From an uncultured Flavobacteriaceae bacterium (lineage in GTDB: Bacteria; Bacteroidota; Bacteroidia; Flavobacteriales; Flavobacteriaceae), in assembly GCA_937944485.1 (NCBI GenBank), contig CALDYU010000005.1, positions 62,001-126,000 of the forward strand: 64,000 bases of DNA, read 5' to 3'. Shown one piece after another: positions 62,303 through 64,000 of the stretch. Position numbers and translations under genes: made by a program. Numbering within the stretch: the first letter of the stretch is position 1; each line of letters opens with the position of its first letter. The notes beneath the pieces are model-generated. The model did not search any database, was not told the DNA's origin, and was given only the letters and a program-made list of their open reading frames with translations.

Positions 62303-62911
62303 TTCTAAGTTGTTTCGAAATAGATTCGCGTATTTTCGAATTGTCTTTTTGTCAAAAATAGGTTCTTCATTGATACGCCCTATTACAGGTGATTTCGTCT
62401 TATCTCTTATTATTTGTTCCGTAGTTGGGTGCTCATCTCCACTAAATAATAATGAAATATGATATCCTTTTTGTTTGAGAACTTCGACGGTCAATAAGGT
62501 ATGATTGATACTGCCTAAATAATGTCGTGATACTACGACCACTTTATCATTAGGCTTAATTAGGTCTAGTATCGTATCATTTTCGTTTAATGGAACCAGC
62601 AAGCCCCCTGCTCCTTCAATGACCAAATGATTATTCGTTACTGGAATTTTAATATTTTGAAGATTGATTTGTACAGCATCTATTGCAGCTGCAGCATGGG
62701 GACTCATAGGAGTTTTTAACGCATAGCTATTTGGATGAATAACCGTCTTCGAATTTGAGAGTAGGCGCTTTACTTTATGACTGTCAGAATTGTCTAAATC
62801 ACCTGCCTGAATAGGTTTCCAGTAGTCAGCCTCAAGTGCTTCGGTAATTATCGCCGCAGCTATTGTTTTTCCAACTTCTGTAGATATGCCAGTAACAAAA
62901 AGGCGCTGCAT
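62294..62911 (-). CDS. bioD: dethiobiotin synthetase
   Basis: Closes the ureido ring of dethiobiotin with ATP and CO2. The 205 residues start MQRLFVTGISTEVGKTIAAAI with the P-loop and continue with DYWKPIQAGD, ALKTPMSPHAAA and VIEGAGGLLVPLNEN. The ATG at 62911 (1 base past the DUF2007 stop) is preferred to an in-frame GTG at 62938. Overlaps the convergent GT39 gene by 9 bases. Confidence 0.96.
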   Translation of the reverse strand: MQRLFVTGISTEVGKTIAAAIITEALEADYWKPIQAGDLDNSDSHKVKRLLSNSKTVIHPNSYALKTPMSPHAAAAIDAVQINLQNIKIPVTNNHLVIEGAGGLLVPLNENDTILDLIKPNDKVVVVSRHYLGSINHTLLTVEVLKQKGYHISLLFSGDEHPTTEQIIRDKTKSPVIGRINEEPIFDKKTIRKYANLFRNNLELL

Positions 62912-62912
62912 T

Positions 62913-63296
62913 TTATTCTGGCTTTGTAATGATTCCACAACTCAAACATTTGTATTTTCTCTTTTCAAAAAACGGAAAAAGTTTATGAAATAAGCTTTTA
63001 CGTTCGTAAAACGTTTCTGATTTCGCGGCCTTACAATTAGGACAAATAATGGGCTTGCCATCATGATCAATAGCATAAGCTCTAATCTCGTTATAAATTG
63101 CTAGCGCTCTTTCCTTATCCTTGGTATACACCTCTAATTTTACGCCACCAATAGCAGTACTTATTAAAGGGTCAGAATTCAAAGTGTTTTCATCGCGAAG
63201 AAAAACTGGAATACCTTCTGCCTCTAATTTTCCTTTTATGATTTGTACATCAGCAACAAATTCAAATGCTGCTATTCTGTAAAATGTCTCTTCCAT
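62913..63296 (-). CDS. DUF2007-type protein with C-terminal zinc ribbon
   Basis: A 127-residue protein. The N-terminal ~70 residues have the DUF2007 (putative signal-transducing) pattern: FYRIAAFEFVADVQIIKGKLEAEGIPVFLRDE. The C-terminal part carries a likely zinc site CPNC and CLSC. I start at the ATG of 63296; a TTG at 63305 is in frame. It lies between bioF and bioD with almost no gap, so it is translated with the biotin enzymes; whether it acts in that pathway is unknown. Confidence 0.85.
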   Translation of the reverse strand: MEETFYRIAAFEFVADVQIIKGKLEAEGIPVFLRDENTLNSDPLISTAIGGVKLEVYTKDKERALAIYNEIRAYAIDHDGKPIICPNCKAAKSETFYERKSLFHKLFPFFEKRKYKCLSCGIITKPE

Positions 63297-63301
63297 ATGT
63301 T

Positions 63302-64000
63302 TCAAAGATACTTCTTCAACAATTGCAATACTAGTCCGACTTCATCAGGACTATTATAACTATGCAGACAAAAACGAAGTCGTTCTTTACCTTCAGGTAC
63401 TGTTGGCGATAGAATTGCCTTAACATCAAAACCCTTCTCTGCTAATTTTTGAGAAATAGTCTTGACTTTATCATTGCCTGAAACGATACAACATTGAATA
63501 GCAGAAACACTCGACACAAAATTTTTCTCTAGCCCCAAAGACTTTAGTTTACTTTTGAACAGTGCAATATTCTTTTGAAGTACGCCAATCTCGTTTTGAC
63601 CATTAGATAGTTCAAGATAATTATAGGAAGAAAAAATGGTGGTTACCGTATGTGGCGTAAGTGCTGTCGTATAAATAATACTTCGAGCAAAGTTGATGAG
63701 ATAGTTTTTTAAACTTTCTGACCCTAAAATAGCCGCTCCGTGGCACCCTAGAGCTTTACCAAAGGTTACGATTCGAGCGAAGGCTTTTTTTTCTATTGCT
63801 AATTGCTGCACCAAACCTACTCCGTTTTTACCAAAAACTCCTATAGCATGAGCTTCATCGATAATTAAATGAAAACCCTCGGCATCACAATATTCAGAGA
63901 GTTTTTTTAAGTCAGGCGAATCACCGTCCATAGAAAAGATTGCTTCAGTTACGATGTAAATTTCTGCGTTCGAAATGTTTGATGAAGCGCGCACTGAGTC
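63302..64000 (-). CDS. bioF: 8-amino-7-oxononanoate synthase (KAPA synthase), 5' part beyond the window
   Basis: Condenses pimeloyl-CoA or pimeloyl-ACP with alanine using PLP, first enzyme of the common biotin route. The visible 232 C-terminal residues include the Asp/His-containing LIIDEAHAIGVFGKNGVGL, PLP lysine in VTFGKALGCHGAAILGS and FARSIIYTTALTPHT. The frame runs off the window end without a start; the first in-frame GTG near 63994 is internal. Its stop is 6 bases from the DUF2007 ATG. Confidence 0.95.
   Translation of the reverse strand, partial: DSVRASSNISNAEIYIVTEAIFSMDGDSPDLKKLSEYCDAEGFHLIIDEAHAIGVFGKNGVGLVQQLAIEKKAFARIVTFGKALGCHGAAILGSESLKNYLINFARSIIYTTALTPHTVTTIFSSYNYLELSNGQNEIGVLQKNIALFKSKLKSLGLEKNFVSSVSAIQCCIVSGNDKVKTISQKLAEKGFDVKAILSPTVPEGKERLRFCLHSYNSPDEVGLVLQLLKKYL

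Noticed and set aside
1-64000. CRISPR array, prophage, intact insertion sequence, tRNA or rRNA genes
   Set aside because: No regular spaced repeats, transposase, integrase or phage genes, and no cloverleaf or rRNA core sequence was seen on reading.

Overview
The window is an AT-rich chromosomal segment of a bacterium in the phylum Bacteroidetes, family Flavobacteriaceae (genus not resolvable by eye). The evidence is: gliding-motility genes gldD and gldE in the order mutY-ssb-gldE-gldD; a type IX secretion (T9SS) type B sorting domain; a GLPGLI protein beside a TonB-dependent receptor; flavobacterial DUF families (DUF4271, DUF3098, DUF3127, DUF4301); TAnnTTTG promoter -7 boxes; no obvious Shine-Dalgarno sequences; and frequent TTG starts. 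Almost everything is core genome. I saw no rRNA, tRNA, CRISPR array, prophage or intact insertion sequence.

Layout. 1-8.1 kb: end of a GT39-type glycosyltransferase, DUF4271, hemD, pckA, DUF423, saccharopine dehydrogenase with an Lrp regulator, and a membrane Zn peptidase. 8.2-12 kb: SemiSWEET, a 440-bp gap with two copies of a ~133-bp repeat element, and leuS, whose reading frame carries three repeat-like segments. 12-19 kb: a T9SS cargo protein, a UbiA prenyltransferase, ftsX-DUF3098-uppP-truB-TonB-like, and a thioredoxin-like gene. 19-27.4 kb: tag, aat, an AtoE-type transporter, DUF3127, an outer-membrane protein, a histidine kinase, HIT, greA, a Rieske-like lipoprotein and a small NAD(P)-binding/SRPBCC pair. 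27.5-33.7 kb: a thiamine-uptake region with a TPP riboswitch, TonB-dependent receptor, DUF4301, NadR-like kinase, PnuC/PnuT and a thiamine-binding protein, plus a phosphopantetheinyl transferase. 33.7-38 kb: ahcY, small secreted proteins including a possible clan CD peptidase, and rplU-rpmA with an L21-HhH fusion. 38-50.8 kb: an M16 peptidase pair, a DUF2807 protein, a DMT exporter, a threonine dehydratase-like enzyme, gldD-gldE-ssb-mutY, HU, a 29-residue basic AURKAIP1/COX24-like gene and rng. 50.8-54.6 kb: an Asn/Lys-rich locus with a receptor, a GLPGLI protein and a small secreted protein. 54.7-64 kb: recX, a JmjC/cupin protein and a biotin region (bioF-DUF2007-bioD, then bioA-ketoacyl synthase-bioB) split by two forward-strand glycosyltransferases.

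How the genes work together. Three modules stand out. The thiamine module would bring thiamine across the outer membrane (receptor), then the inner membrane (PnuT), and possibly phosphorylate it; only the receptor has the riboswitch directly in front of it. The biotin region holds bioF, bioD, bioA and bioB plus a catalytically intact FabF-like synthase, with no bioC or bioH visible here. The secreted protein, GLPGLI protein and receptor lie in one direction with a perfect 14-bp hairpin after the first gene, which suggests unequal expression. Dispersed short palindromes recur across the window and appear to have entered the leuS coding sequence.
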